A stretch of 64,000 nt of DNA from Lysinibacillus sp. FJAT-14745 (GCF_001275675.1 NZ_LITM01000009.1:220319-284318), one strand, 5' to 3'; shown: positions 36,667 to 47,215, counted from the first letter of the stretch. Numbers and translations are program-made. Notes: generated by a model from the letters alone, not told the origin.

Positions 36667-39145
36667 GTAGGGTGAGAACCCAGCGCCTTGATATATTTCT
36701 ACATTAGGTTTCCAAGAACTCCCCTCCAAACCGTACGTACTCCTCTCAGAGTATACGGCTTTCCATTTACTTTAATCTAACTTGCCATTATGCAAATCGT
36801 GATGGCACGATATACATAAAGCCATTGTTTTTCGTCTACGGGCTATCATTTTCTGTTCCCATTTTTTCTTACCTTGTAAATTCTTCAATTTATGAATATG
36901 ATGCATTTCAAGTGATATACCTGATACTCCACACCATTCACATTTTTCGGCAAGTAATCGGTCAATCAGACTTGTTCGCCCTGTATAAATTAGTGTATTT
37001 TCAACTATATCAACTGTTGGCTGTTTAATCGCATCGTTCTTTTCCATTCGTTGCTCTGTAAAATAAGCAATTTTCGGACCTTCTTTTGTTTCATATCGAA
37101 TGCCAAATTCCCCGTTAATCTTATATTTAGTGATAATTTTGCTAACAGTACTCCTATATTTATTCGCATACGTTTTAATCATGCTGTATTTCATCGTTTG
37201 ACGGAAAGACTGTAAAACATGTACATTACTTGCTAGGCGATAGTAATTGTAATAGCCTTCTATTTCTGCATTGTACGTACGAATAATTTCAAGGTCGTCA
37301 TTATGCACTAAATATGGGCGATGAATAGGTTTCCAACCATTATTCGTTCCTATTTTTAACGCGTTTAATTGTAAGAGCTTTTGAATATATTTTTCATGTG
37401 GAACGAAAAGCTTTGTTTGATAGTTGAATTTACGCTTTTTAGTTCCGTTTGGCATTTTCATTCGTTGCCAATCTCTTACGACACGAATGTCATACCCAAG
37501 AAAACGGGCATTCTTCTTGCTATGAGTAATCAATGTTTTCTCAGCACTCAATTCTAGCCTTAACCGTTCTTTTAAGAACATTGCCAAGTCTTGTTTAATT
37601 TGTTCAGCTTCCTTTTTACTTCCAATGACGCCAAGTATAAAATCATCTGCATAACGAACATATTTTAGACGTCGGTAATTTGGGTCGAAAAGGCCTTTAC
37701 TATCATGGCTTTGTAATTCTTTATAAAGGATTTTTAGTTCCTTTAAGCGCTCTTTCTTTTCTTCTTCGGATAAGGTCGCCCAATCATGTTTATTCTTACT
37801 TTTGCGATGATTAATCTTAGAAGCAAGATTATGATATGTTAAATTGTGCATTCGTTTGTCACCTTTGTTATAGCTTTCAATATATTGCTCCACATATTTA
37901 TCGAGTTCATTTAAATAAATATTCGATAACAAGGGGCTGATGATTCCTCCCTGTGGTGCACCACTATAAGTTTTATGAAACTCCCAATCTTCTACATAAC
38001 CTGCTCGTAAAAATTTCCAGATTAAGTTGATGAATTTTTCATCATGAATCCGTCTTCTTAAAATGCTAATTAACACATGATGGTCTATATTATCGAAGAA
38101 CCCTTTAATATCACCCTCAATAAACCATCTAGTTCCCGTAAAAGTATTACGGATTTCTTTTAATGCTGTATGACAGCTCAGATTTGATCTAAATCCATGA
38201 GAGTGTACCGAAAACTGTGGCTCATAAATGCTTTCAAGTAATCGCCGAACAACTTCTTGGACTAGTTTATCCTCGAAAGTAGGGATGCCAAGTGGTCTTG
38301 TTTTCCCGTTCTTCTTTGGGATGTACGTCCGTCGTGCTGGATTTGGTTGATACGCTTGATTTTTTAATTTCTCAATGAGCTTTTCTATACGCTTTATGCT
38401 CATGCCATCAATTGTATCTTCATTGATTCCTTTTGTATTACTGCCCTTGTTTTTATACAGTTTTACGTAAGCTTCAAAATAGAATTCTTTGTTGTACAAG
38501 TTACGATATAGTCGTTCAAATACATAGCTTTCATCTTTTGCTTTGGCAGTTAGACGATTTAATACTACTTTTGGAATTCTCATAGAGCCTCCGCTCCTTC
38601 CCAATTTTGTATTAACAGTGTAAACTGCTCCCCTTCGCCATGTACTAGGCTTTCCCTAGCTCGGACTACTACGAGAGCTCCGTTACCATATCAGATATTC
38701 AGTATCTAAACACATAGCCCATAGGCATTCTGACTTAGGTAATCCCCATTTAGATTTATAAAGACTTATCGCATGTATAATGTCGGATATGACGTTCGCT
38801 CGTTACTTTTATATGAAAGTTGGGTGAAATGGTATCACATCATCATTCTCGAAATCTTTAAGAACAATGCACATTTCAAATAGCGTAAATCATGACCTCC
38901 CGCTAAAGGTCCCCGTAGTCCCCCTTGAGCTATCATTCAAGCAGTTTAGCCTTTATCCTTATTTATACAATTCATCTCGCCATTCAGTCGTACTTTGGTC
39001 ATTAAGTAACTTCTGGCTTTTCCAACATGCTACACTCCCTGATTAGTTTCCCTTTCAGATAAGTTGGCTAATGATAGGGTACAGATAGTGATATTTCCCT
39101 ACTGCTGTGCGAAAGCAGATTCCTTATAAACCCTTATGGGCGCAC
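36667..39145 (-). mobile_element. Group II intron inserted in radC (2479 bp)
   Basis: On the minus strand the element begins GTGCGCCC at 39145 and ends with CCCTAC at 36667, the GUGYG...AY pattern of group II introns. Domain V is recognisable as AGCCGTATACTC...GTACGTACGGTT around 36727-36761, with GGAGGGGAGTTC leading into domain VI. The 5' ribozyme domains I-III occupy about 38600-39145. An intact multidomain intron-encoded protein lies in domain IV. It has the same orientation as radC, so splicing could restore the message. Confidence 0.93.
36772..38583 (-). CDS. ltrA: Group II intron reverse transcriptase/maturase
   Basis: The 603-residue intron-encoded protein carries an RT domain with the catalytic Y-A-D-D in Y-V-R-Y-A-D-D-F-I-L near residue 315. 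A maturase (X) domain (about 390-500) follows. The C-terminal HNH endonuclease region has C-E-W-C-G, M-H-H-I-H and C-I-S-C-H-H-D-L-H near 550-600. All catalytic residues are present and the frame is open. The ATG at 38583 follows GGAGG by about 5 nt; an upstream in-frame ATG at 38604 overlaps that site. It promotes splicing and DNA retrohoming of its intron. Its symbol is used in the generic sense. Confidence 0.95.
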   Translation of the reverse strand: MRIPKVVLNRLTAKAKDESYVFERLYRNLYNKEFYFEAYVKLYKNKGSNTKGINEDTIDGMSIKRIEKLIEKLKNQAYQPNPARRTYIPKKNGKTRPLGIPTFEDKLVQEVVRRLLESIYEPQFSVHSHGFRSNLSCHTALKEIRNTFTGTRWFIEGDIKGFFDNIDHHVLISILRRRIHDEKFINLIWKFLRAGYVEDWEFHKTYSGAPQGGIISPLLSNIYLNELDKYVEQYIESYNKGDKRMHNLTYHNLASKINHRKSKNKHDWATLSEEEKKERLKELKILYKELQSHDSKGLFDPNYRRLKYVRYADDFILGVIGSKKEAEQIKQDLAMFLKERLRLELSAEKTLITHSKKNARFLGYDIRVVRDWQRMKMPNGTKKRKFNYQTKLFVPHEKYIQKLLQLNALKIGTNNGWKPIHRPYLVHNDDLEIIRTYNAEIEGYYNYYRLASNVHVLQSFRQTMKYSMIKTYANKYRSTVSKIITKYKINGEFGIRYETKEGPKIAYFTEQRMEKNDAIKQPTVDIVENTLIYTGRTSLIDRLLAEKCEWCGVSGISLEMHHIHKLKNLQGKKKWEQKMIARRRKTMALCISCHHDLHNGKLD

Positions 39146-39640
39146 GATCTCCCTAGGATGCACGATCGAAGCATTTAGACTGCCTATAAAAATCGTCTGT
39201 CTATGAATAATTTGATTTTTTACGTTTAGAAAAAGAACTACGAAATGCTCCTGGTTCAGTGAAGTCATATCAGGCATTAAATAGGCAGCGGCATCTTGCG
39301 GTGAACGAATCGTATATTTTTCATCGTTATGTTTCTGTGCGAGACGTCTACCGAGTTCAATTGCCGCTAATAATTGAATGGCTTTAACCTCACCAATCCC
39401 TCTAATAGCAACCATTTCTTCTATTGTTGCATGTTTCAAATGATGTAAACGCTCAAAAACACTTAGTACGCGATTTGCGAGTACAAGAACAGACTCTTCT
39501 TTAGTGCCTGTCCTTAGTAAAATAGCCAGCAGCTCCTGATTCGATAAACTCATAGCTCCTTGTCTCCGTAGTCTTTCACGAGGTCGATCCTGTATATTAA
39601 CGTCCCGTATCATCATTCTTGGTAAAACATCATTTGTCAA
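39146..39640 (-). CDS. radC: radC, 5' exon
   Basis: The first exon encodes the RadC N-terminal UPF0758 region: I-R-D-V-N-I-Q-D-R-P-R-E-R-L, then S-N-Q-E-L-L-A-I-L-L-R-T-G-T. A helix-hairpin-helix (I-R-G-I-G-E-V-K-A) and the first part of the JAB domain follow, stopping at H-P-R-E-I where the intron begins. The TTG at 39640 lies about 10 nt after AAGGAG. ATG codons at 39616 and 39613 are alternative starts. It overlaps nothing but lies 7 bp after the maf stop. The spliced product would be about 232 residues. Confidence 0.93.
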
Positions 39641-39647
39641 AAAACCC

Positions 39648-40241
39648 TCACTCCTTCGCAAATTGGATAATATTAAGTGCTACCAATTGCGTAAACAACG
39701 ATGCAAGTGGTAAGCCGACAACATTGTTATAATCTCCTTCAATTCGTTTTACTAGAAGGGTTCCGGCAGTTTGAATGCCATAACCACCTGCTTTATCAAA
39801 TGGATCTCCCGAATCTACATATGCTTCGATAAGCTCCTGCGATAAATGATGAAAGACAACATTTGTCTCTTCAACGATTATAGTTTCATTACCGTTAGGT
39901 TCAATAATGGCAACAGCTGTCATGACCGCATGACACTTACCTGATAAGCGCAATAAGTGAGAAATTGCCTCCTCACGATTTTTTGGTTTGTGGAGTAGCT
40001 CATCATCATAAACAACAATAGTATCCGCTCCAATAATTGTTGCATTTGGAGCTTTTTTCGCCACATCACGTGTTTTTAATAGCGCTACACCTTTTACATA
40101 ATCTTGCATAGTTGTTGCTTGCACGCTTGTCTCTTCTACTTCACTAGTTATGATGTCAAATGGAAGTGATAGCATAGCAAGTAATTCCTTTCGTCGTGGT
40201 GAAGCAGAAGCAAGCACTAGCTTGTGATTTGTTTTAAACAT
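39648..40241 (-). CDS. maf: Maf-family nucleotide pyrophosphatase
   Basis: This 197-residue enzyme hydrolyses non-canonical or modified nucleoside triphosphates and affects septum formation in Bacillus. The signature L-A-S-A-S-P-R-R-K-E-L-L near residues 9-20 and G-A-D-T-I-V-V near 71 are clear. The ATG at 40241 starts MFKTNHKLVL and lies 12 nt after AAGGAGG. The longer frame from 40454 is not family-like and overlaps the SpoIIB gene. It is followed by radC. Confidence 0.94.
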   Translation of the reverse strand: MFKTNHKLVLASASPRRKELLAMLSLPFDIITSEVEETSVQATTMQDYVKGVALLKTRDVAKKAPNATIIGADTIVVYDDELLHKPKNREEAISHLLRLSGKCHAVMTAVAIIEPNGNETIIVEETNVVFHHLSQELIEAYVDSGDPFDKAGGYGIQTAGTLLVKRIEGDYNNVVGLPLASLFTQLVALNIIQFAKE

Positions 40242-40339
40242 TATCTGACCATTCCTCCTTATAGTTATCATAACGGAGAATTTAGAATTTGAAAATTTTC
40301 TATAAATCAAGATAATGCTAATTTCACTATCTTTTGTGC

Positions 40340-40987
40340 TTAAAATTTCACTTGAAGACAAGCATTTTTCGATTTGTAATGAGCAAATACTTGTAAGCGA
40401 ACGATGCTGATATCGCTTGAAATAGACGAAGCTGCCGCTCCAATAGATTGCCAATCAGCAGGCAGTGTAGAATCCTTTGAGTTATCCTTAAAATTTAATT
40501 TTGTTGCATTTTTGTCAGCTAGCACAGATGGAAGCTCTGCAAGCGTTGCCTCCTTACAACTGTCACCGCTCACAGTAAATGCTTTTTTAAAGGTTGCTGG
40601 ATCTTTTAAAAAGACAAGTTGACTTTCATCTGTTACCATACTTGTCCAAACATAAAATTTCCCATCGACCTCGACAACGGCACTTTCTTTTAATGAAGGA
40701 TGTTCAGATACAAACGAGCTCGCACTTTCATAATTTGAATAGACCCCTGCTTGACTAGCAAAAAACATGGACCCGTTCGTAGCTCCTCCCGCTGTTGGAA
40801 TTGTTTCTCCGTCTGTATTGCCTTTATTGCTTTTATTGGCTACCTCATTACTATCATTTTTTAAAGAAAATTGGGTGCTTGCTTGAAGAATTCCTAAAAA
40901 AATGCCTACACCAAAAAGTCCGACTACTCCTCCAATAATCATCGCTCGAAATATTTGTTTTTTCATCACATGACTGACAATTTTCAT
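40340..40987 (-). CDS. spoIIB: SpoIIB-like protein with SPOR-type domain
   Basis: The 215-residue protein has a membrane segment near residues 17-35 and a low-complexity Asn/Thr/Gly linker. A C-terminal region follows (residues about 75-140, F-F-A-S-Q-A-G-V-Y-S-N-Y-E-S-A) resembling a SPOR domain that binds denuded peptidoglycan. The position between folC and maf is where SpoIIB, which aids septal wall dissolution in engulfment, lies in B. subtilis. Identity is low, so the name rests on synteny and architecture. No comC is seen beside it. Confidence 0.65.
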   Translation of the reverse strand: MKIVSHVMKKQIFRAMIIGGVVGLFGVGIFLGILQASTQFSLKNDSNEVANKSNKGNTDGETIPTAGGATNGSMFFASQAGVYSNYESASSFVSEHPSLKESAVVEVDGKFYVWTSMVTDESQLVFLKDPATFKKAFTVSGDSCKEATLAELPSVLADKNATKLNFKDNSKDSTLPADWQSIGAAASSISSDISIVRLQVFAHYKSKNACLQVKF

Positions 40988-41333
40988 TCGACCATCACCT
41001 CTTTCTCCAACGTATCAAAGTAAATTTAGAAAAGACGATATTGTTACAATTTGATATAAGTATATGTATAAAAGGATGTGTAAATGCGAATTTACTAAAT
41101 TTTGATTTACTAGTTATTTTCGAGGTTTTACTGCAAAATCAACTATTTTTGTAACAAAAGATTTACTAAGAGATGGATTTTTTATTCTACTCTTTTGCAC
41201 CTCTATCAAAGGAGTCTTCTACTGAATGAAGATAATTCGGTTATCCAAAAATTTCGGGGATGTACAAGGAAATAGAAAACAGAACTAGAAATAATATTAT
41301 TTATATACAAATATTCGTTATGGAGGTAAGTAG
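40988..41333. other. Divergent gap between spoIIB and the SRPBCC gene
   Basis: 346 AT-rich bases must hold two divergent promoters. I see no gene, RNA motif or repeat. Confidence 0.4.
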
Positions 41334-41750
41334 ATGGATAATTCGAAAATTATTGGACAAACAAAAACAGTAGGGTTTCAAGTAGGTGTTAGAAGGATGT
41401 TCCCGATTTCCCAAGAGGAAGCATGGAACCTAGTTACTTCACAAGATGGATTAAACGTATGGTTAGGAGAGAGTATGATCATTATCCTTGAACCAGGACA
41501 GAACTATATTACGAAATTAGGGTCAGGAGAAATACGTGTTGTCAAACCTTTACAACAACTTCGCCTAACTTGGCAAAAGGTAGGATGGGAAAAGGCATCG
41601 ACCGTACAAGTTCGTATTATACCGAGTGCAAGCGATAAAACAACAATTAGCTTTCATCAAGAAAAACTTTCTAATCAGAATGTACGAGAAGAAATGAAAA
41701 AGTATTGGGAAAAAGTACTTACGGAACTCAAAGAGAGAATACCCAAATGA
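41334..41750 (+). CDS. SRPBCC/AHSA1-type small-molecule-binding domain protein
   Basis: The 138-residue protein matches the START/Bet v1 (AHSA1) fold by its alternating pattern: V-R-R-M-F-P-I-S-Q-E-E-A-W, W-L-G-E near residue 43, R-L-T-W-Q-K near 83 and the final W-E-K-V-L-T-E-L-K. Such proteins bind hydrophobic ligands or act as chaperone co-activators. The ligand cannot be predicted. The ATG follows GGAGGTAAG. It is a lone plus-strand gene between spoIIB and folC, and not part of the usual Bacillus order. Confidence 0.75.
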   Translation: MDNSKIIGQTKTVGFQVGVRRMFPISQEEAWNLVTSQDGLNVWLGESMIIILEPGQNYITKLGSGEIRVVKPLQQLRLTWQKVGWEKASTVQVRIIPSASDKTTISFHQEKLSNQNVREEMKKYWEKVLTELKERIPK

Positions 41751-41753
41751 AAA

Positions 41754-41787
41754 AATCAGGTACTCTTTTTTTTATGAGTACCTGATT
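41754..41787. terminator. Bidirectional terminator between the SRPBCC gene and folC
   Basis: AATCAGGTACTC and GAGTACCTGATT form a 12-bp stem. Ts follow on the minus strand and AT-rich sequence on the plus strand. It serves two converging genes. Confidence 0.8.
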
Positions 41788-41813
41788 TATACTTGAAATA
41801 TACTAACTACATG

Positions 41814-43067
41814 TTAATTGTTTTTTAATCTACTACGTACTTCGGTTAATAAATACAAAGAACCCGATACAATCGTCCTCGATTTGTTTGCTGACTGTTG
41901 TTTTAAAAATGGCACATACTCTTCTAAAACTGCTTTATGAGAGGCGTTGGACAGCTCAAGCATGTTATGAGCAGCCATCGCACGGGGATTATCGAAATCA
42001 ACAAAGTAAAAATTATCACTTACCTGCTCGAAATGCTGCAAAATCTCTTTTACAGCCTTATCTGCAAGAATTCCAATTACAAAAGTAATCTGCTCATCTG
42101 GGTACTCATGCTTAATCGTTTCTATTAATTTCTCAGCACTCGCTGGATTATGCGCACCGTCTAAAATAATACAAGGCATAATCTCTTCAAAACGTCCTAA
42201 AATTGTTGCGTTTTTCACAGCTTTCTGAATAGCTTCTTTACTAATTTGTAACGCTAATGCAGTCGCCACTTCGAAAAAGGCTGTAATAGCAAGTGCCATA
42301 TTATTCGCCTGATGTGTTCCCTTTATAGTGCGTGTAAGCTTTGTAATACGGAGGCCATTGTCATTATGCACATAACTCTCTCCATCTTTCTCTTGTGCCA
42401 CATAAAATTGATGATTTAGCTCAAGAACGGATGAATGTTTTTTTGAGGCTTCCTGATAGACTATATTCTTCGCCTCTAACGGTAAATCACCGATAATAAC
42501 TGGGCGATATGTCTTAATAATCCCTGCTTTATGATGGGCAATACTTTCAATCGTATCTCCTAAAAAATTCGTATGCTCTAATGCGATACTCGGTATAATT
42601 GACACAATTGGTGTAACCACATTTGTACTATCAAGTAAGCCCCCCATACCTGCTTCAATAAGGGCAATATCTACATTACTAGCAACAAAATGTAAAAATG
42701 TTGCAACCGTTAACAGTTCAAAATCTGTTAGTTTCCCACTGAGTCCGGCTGCCTGCATTTGTTGGAATACATGATTCATTTCCGCTTCTGTAATAGCTTG
42801 ACCCTCTACTTGAATTTGGTCATGCACGTCCACAATACAAGGAGACATAAATTTACCAACACGTAAGCCATGTTCTTTGGCGATCGATTCTAGAAATGTA
42901 AGTGTCGAGCCTTTACCGTTTGTCCCTGCTAAATGCACGACTTGCAATTTGTTTTCTGGATTACCCACTCGTGCCAATGCCTCTTCAATCGCAGTTAGAC
43001 CAGGTTTAATAACATCATCACTCTGAACATTCCACTTTTCCTTGTAGCTATTCAATCTTGGGATCAT
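41814..43067 (-). CDS. Second FolC-family protein (divergent folylpolyglutamate synthase)
   Basis: The 417-residue protein has the Mur-ligase fold: G-T-N-G-K-G-S near residue 50, D-I-A-L-I-E-A-G-M-G-G-L near 130 and I-L-D-G-A-H-N-P near 300. It is a paralog of the adjacent folC but divergent: the folate-binding S-P-H-L...N-E-R-M is replaced by S-P-C-I...H-D-Q-I. ATG 43067 follows AGGGGG and overlaps the folC stop as ATGA, so the pair is translationally coupled. It may have one of the two FolC activities (dihydrofolate synthase, polyglutamylation) or another substrate. This is inference. Confidence 0.85.
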   Translation of the reverse strand: MIPRLNSYKEKWNVQSDDVIKPGLTAIEEALARVGNPENKLQVVHLAGTNGKGSTLTFLESIAKEHGLRVGKFMSPCIVDVHDQIQVEGQAITEAEMNHVFQQMQAAGLSGKLTDFELLTVATFLHFVASNVDIALIEAGMGGLLDSTNVVTPIVSIIPSIALEHTNFLGDTIESIAHHKAGIIKTYRPVIIGDLPLEAKNIVYQEASKKHSSVLELNHQFYVAQEKDGESYVHNDNGLRITKLTRTIKGTHQANNMALAITAFFEVATALALQISKEAIQKAVKNATILGRFEEIMPCIILDGAHNPASAEKLIETIKHEYPDEQITFVIGILADKAVKEILQHFEQVSDNFYFVDFDNPRAMAAHNMLELSNASHKAVLEEYVPFLKQQSANKSRTIVSGSLYLLTEVRSRLKNN

Positions 43068-44356
43068 CGTTGTTCCCCCTGTAGCCATTGTCGTATTTCA
43101 GCTATAAAATACAATGAGCCTGTAATGACAATAACATCCTCATTATTTCTTTGATGTAGTATCGTTTGAACCATTTCACGCCAATTCGCATTATACATTT
43201 TGTTCGTATTTGTAGATAATGCAGCTAATTGATCAGCAGGCATAGCATTCGGTAGCTCAATTTGTGTAAATGCAATTGATGTAGCAATACTATCCATTAA
43301 AGCAATACTTTTCGCATGATCTTTATCCGATAATGCCGCGTATATAAATCGATAGTTTTGGTTTTGATAAACCGTTTTAAGAGTTTGAATAAGTGAGGCA
43401 GTTCCTTCAGAATTATGTGCTCCGTCTAATATAATATTGCCCGGTAATTGCTCGAAACGGCCAGCCCACAGAGCTTTAGCCAAAGCTTGACGGATTGATT
43501 CATCTGAAATGTCAACGGCTCCATTGTCTCGTAACGTTAGGATCGCCGTAATCGCAAGGCTTGCATTATTAATTTGATGCGGGCCTGCCATTTTTAATGG
43601 GACAGCTAACATCTCCACATTTGCTTTTCGGTAATTAAAGTGCTGCATATTAGTTCCTTGTTCAATGTTTTCAACCGTAAAATCCTTCCCTAAAACAAGG
43701 CATGGGGCATGACACTCATTTGCTACCTCCCTGATAACAGTAAGTGCCTCCTCACTTTTAACACCCACTACAACAGGTACACTTTCTTTAATAATTCCCG
43801 CCTTCTCAAACGCTACTTTTGCTAATGTATCTCCTAAAAACGCAGTATGTTCTAATGAAATCGTAGTAACAATTGAAATTAGGGGCGTAATGACATTCGT
43901 AGCGTCTAAACGTCCACCTAGTCCAGTTTCAATCAGCGCAATATCCACTTCTTCATCCGCAAAATATTGGAACATAATAAGTGTCACAACTTCAAAGAAG
44001 CTCGGAAAGTCACCTTCATAATGGGTCTCAATAATCTCAGCAATTTTGTTCATATAGTGTAAAAATTGTGCATCAGAAATTGGATTTCCATTAATAGTCA
44101 TACGTTCATTAACACGCTCTAAATGAGGTGAAGTAAAGGCGCCTACAGTGTAGTCAGCATGTTGTAACATTTCTCTTAGCGCATTCACTGTTGACCCCTT
44201 TCCATTTGAGCCTGCTAAATGGATAGCGCGTAGCCTGTCCTGTGGGTTATTAAGAAGCGCTAATACCTCTCGCATTAATACGAGCGGTGCACGTTTATGA
44301 TCAACTGCCTTTAACGTAAAAATAAAATCTGTACATTCTTTCATCGTTTTAAACAA
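43064..44356 (-). CDS. folC: Bifunctional folylpolyglutamate/dihydrofolate synthase
   Basis: This canonical FolC has the P-loop G-S-N-G-K-G-S near residue 50, S-P-H-L-E-R-V-N-E-R-M near 78-88, and I-A-L-I-E-T-G-L-G-G-R-L-D-A-T-N near 132-147. The carbamylated-lysine region and I-I-L-D-G-A-H-N-S near 305 are also present. It adds glutamate to dihydropteroate and tetrahydrofolate. TTG 44356 is about 8 nt after GGGAG; ATG 44344 is an alternative and GTG 44365 abuts the site. Position between valS and spoIIB matches B. subtilis. Confidence 0.93.
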   Translation of the reverse strand: MFKTMKECTDFIFTLKAVDHKRAPLVLMREVLALLNNPQDRLRAIHLAGSNGKGSTVNALREMLQHADYTVGAFTSPHLERVNERMTINGNPISDAQFLHYMNKIAEIIETHYEGDFPSFFEVVTLIMFQYFADEEVDIALIETGLGGRLDATNVITPLISIVTTISLEHTAFLGDTLAKVAFEKAGIIKESVPVVVGVKSEEALTVIREVANECHAPCLVLGKDFTVENIEQGTNMQHFNYRKANVEMLAVPLKMAGPHQINNASLAITAILTLRDNGAVDISDESIRQALAKALWAGRFEQLPGNIILDGAHNSEGTASLIQTLKTVYQNQNYRFIYAALSDKDHAKSIALMDSIATSIAFTQIELPNAMPADQLAALSTNTNKMYNANWREMVQTILHQRNNEDVIVITGSLYFIAEIRQWLQGEQR

Positions 44357-44526
44357 AAGAAACACTCCCTCTTACTACAATATCTCTATTTTAGTACAAG
44401 TAGCGCCCGATACACATACATTTCGAAAAAAACTCTTGCACTTTGAATGAAAGCTAAAAAAACACAGTTGCAAATCAATTTCGCCTTGGTATGCTGTCGC
44501 TACAAATAACATTTGCAAGATGAACC

Positions 44527-44562
44527 AAAAAAACAGCGGATGACTATATTGCCATCCGCTGT
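44527..44562 (-). terminator. valS terminator
   Basis: On the minus strand ACAGCGGATG and CATCCGCTGT arms around a 10-base loop are followed by seven Ts. It separates valS from folC. Confidence 0.9.
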
Positions 44563-44569
44563 CTCAATC

Positions 44570-47215
44570 TTACATATTTTTTAGTTCTTCTAAACGTTTT
44601 AATACAACCGCATGTTTACTTTCATAATCGGCTAATTTTTCACGCTCCGCATTCACTAATGCTTCTGGCGCTTTGGACACGAATTTCTCATTCGATAACT
44701 TACCAGTTACAAGTTTGACTTCTTTTGCCCATTTTTCTAATTCTTTTTCAAGACGAGCAATTTCTTCTTCTAGATTAATAAGTCCAACAAGTGGTAGGAA
44801 TAGCTCAGCTCCAGTTACTACTGCTGTCATTGACTGACCAGGAGCCTCTAAGCCTTCTCCAATTGTTAGTGTTTCTGGATTACAGAATTTTTCTAAATAT
44901 GCTTTATTTGCTTCAAGTACAGTAACCGTTGCAGCATCCTTCGCTGAAATATATAGCGGCACTTTTTTGCTCATTGGTGTATTAACTTCCGCACGAATAT
45001 TACGTACTGAACGTATAATATCCATTAGGAGCTTCATGTTGTCCGCTTCATCTGCAAAATGAAGATCCTTACGTACAGTTGGCCATGCTGCCACTGTGAT
45101 TGATTCACCTTCATGCGGTAAGTGCTGCCAGATTTCTTCCGTAATGAATGGCATGAATGGATGTAATAGACGCATCGTTTGATCTAAAACGTAAGCTAAA
45201 ATAGAACGAGTCGTTTTCTTAGCTACTTCGTCATCACCGTATAACGGTAATTTCGCCATTTCAATATACCAAGAACAGAAATCATCCCAAATGAAGTTAT
45301 AAAGCTCGCGGCCAACTTCGCCAAATTCGTAACGGTCTGCAAGTGATGTTACACGTTCAATTGTTTCATTTAAGCGAGTTAGAATCCATTTATCGGCAAC
45401 TGATTTTTCACCAGTTAAGTCGATTTCATCATATGTCATACCTTCCATGTTCATTAAAGCAAAACGAGAGGCATTCCAAATTTTGTTAGAGAAGTTCCAA
45501 ATTGCTTCTACTTTTTCAGTTGTATAGCGTAAATCTTGACCAGGTGAAGATCCAGTAGCTAAGAAGTAACGTAATGAGTCGGCACCATATTGATCAATAA
45601 CGTCCATAGGGTCTACACCATTGCCAAGTGATTTACTCATCTTACGCCCTTCACCATCACGTACTAAACCGTGAATTAATACGTCTTTAAATGGGCGCTG
45701 ACCTGTAAATTCAAGACCTTGGAAGATCATTCGAGAAACCCAGAAGAAAATAATATCATAACCAGTTACAAGTGTGCTTGTTGGATAGTAACGTTTATAT
45801 TCTTCGTTTGTCTCATCTGGCCAACCCATTGTAGAAAATGGCCATAGTGCTGACGAGAACCATGTATCTAATACATCTTCATCTTGTGTCCAATTTTCTG
45901 CATCTGCTGGTGCTTCTTTTCCTACGTAAATTTCACCTGTTTCATTGTGATACCAAGCTGGGATTTGATGACCCCACCATAACTGGCGAGAGATACACCA
46001 GTCACGAATGTTTTCCATCCAGCGAGAATATGTGTTTTCGAAACGAGATGGTACGAAGTTTACTTGCCCTTCTTCATCTTTTTGAAGAGCAAGTGCTGCA
46101 TCAGCGAGTGGTTGCATTTTTACGAACCATTGTGCTGAAAGATATGGCTCTACAACAGCACCAGAACGTTCAGAGTGACCTACTGAATGTGTATGCTCTT
46201 CAATACGGATAAGCACGCCTGCTTCTTGTAAATCAGCTACGATTTGCTTACGGCATTCAAAGCGATCCATACCGTTATACTTGCCAGCAAGCTCGTTCAT
46301 TGAACCATCTTCATTCATAACAAGAATGCGTTCTAGGTTGTGGCGGTTACCAACCTCAAAGTCATTAGGATCGTGTGCTGGTGTCATTTTTACAACCCCA
46401 GTACCAAATTCTATATCTACGTAGTCATCTGCTACGATAGGAATTTCACGACCTACGATTGGTAAAATAACTGTTTTACCGATTAAGTGTTGATAGCGCT
46501 CATCTTTCGGGTGAACGGCAACCCCAGAGTCTCCTAGCATTGTTTCAGGACGTGTAGTCGCAACTTCCACATATCCTGAGCCATCAGCTAATGGGTACTT
46601 CATATGATAGAATGCACCTTGAACATCTTTATAAATAACTTCAATATCTGATAATGCTGTTTTTGCAGCAGGATCCCAGTTAATAATGCGTTCGCCACGA
46701 TAGATTAAGCCTTTTTCATATAATTGAACGAAAACAGTTTTAACTGCATCAGAAAGACCTTGGTCGAGTGTGAAACGCTCACGAGAATAATCTAATGCAA
46801 GACCAAGCTTCGCCCATTGATCGCGAATATGCCCAGCATACTCTTCTTTCCATTCCCATGTTTTTTCGAGGAATTTTTCACGCCCTAAATCATAACGTGT
46901 AATATTATCTTCTCGTAGTTTGGCCTCTACTTTTGCCTGTGTTGCAATACCTGCATGGTCCATTCCTGGTAACCAAAGTGCATCGTAACCTTGCATGCGT
47001 TTCATACGAATTAGGATATCTTGTAATGTTGTATCCCAAGCATGACCAAGATGTAATTTACCTGTTACATTCGGTGGTGGAATAACAATAGAATAAGGCT
47101 CCTTTTCACTTGTAGGCTGTGCCTCAAAAAATTTACCTTGTAACCACCATTCATAACGACCTGCTTCAATGGACTGCGGATCATATTTTGTAGGCATTGA
47201 AATGTTTTCTGTCAT
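44570..47215 (-). CDS. valS: Valine-tRNA ligase
   Basis: This 881-residue class I synthetase charges tRNA-Val. The HIGH motif appears as H-L-G-H in [13 protein letters not shown] near residues 42-54 and KMSKS as [10 protein letters not shown] near 524. A CP1 editing domain (about 180-340) and a C-terminal coiled coil (about 815-880) are present. ATG 47215 starts [12 protein letters not shown] behind AGGAGGAG. The in-frame start at 47266 would add 17 non-family residues. It is controlled by a valine T-box. Confidence 0.98.
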   Translation of the reverse strand: MTENISMPTKYDPQSIEAGRYEWWLQGKFFEAQPTSEKEPYSIVIPPPNVTGKLHLGHAWDTTLQDILIRMKRMQGYDALWLPGMDHAGIATQAKVEAKLREDNITRYDLGREKFLEKTWEWKEEYAGHIRDQWAKLGLALDYSRERFTLDQGLSDAVKTVFVQLYEKGLIYRGERIINWDPAAKTALSDIEVIYKDVQGAFYHMKYPLADGSGYVEVATTRPETMLGDSGVAVHPKDERYQHLIGKTVILPIVGREIPIVADDYVDIEFGTGVVKMTPAHDPNDFEVGNRHNLERILVMNEDGSMNELAGKYNGMDRFECRKQIVADLQEAGVLIRIEEHTHSVGHSERSGAVVEPYLSAQWFVKMQPLADAALALQKDEEGQVNFVPSRFENTYSRWMENIRDWCISRQLWWGHQIPAWYHNETGEIYVGKEAPADAENWTQDEDVLDTWFSSALWPFSTMGWPDETNEEYKRYYPTSTLVTGYDIIFFWVSRMIFQGLEFTGQRPFKDVLIHGLVRDGEGRKMSKSLGNGVDPMDVIDQYGADSLRYFLATGSSPGQDLRYTTEKVEAIWNFSNKIWNASRFALMNMEGMTYDEIDLTGEKSVADKWILTRLNETIERVTSLADRYEFGEVGRELYNFIWDDFCSWYIEMAKLPLYGDDEVAKKTTRSILAYVLDQTMRLLHPFMPFITEEIWQHLPHEGESITVAAWPTVRKDLHFADEADNMKLLMDIIRSVRNIRAEVNTPMSKKVPLYISAKDAATVTVLEANKAYLEKFCNPETLTIGEGLEAPGQSMTAVVTGAELFLPLVGLINLEEEIARLEKELEKWAKEVKLVTGKLSNEKFVSKAPEALVNAEREKLADYESKHAVVLKRLEELKNM

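Noticed and set aside
36667-36729. First 21 codons of the radC C-terminal open frame as exon sequence
   Set aside because: They lie in intron domain VI and the 3' splice region; the exon starts at 36666.
40242-40454. 71-codon N-terminal extension of Maf
   Set aside because: Not family-like, overlaps the SpoIIB-like gene, and a Shine-Dalgarno site precedes the ATG at 40241.
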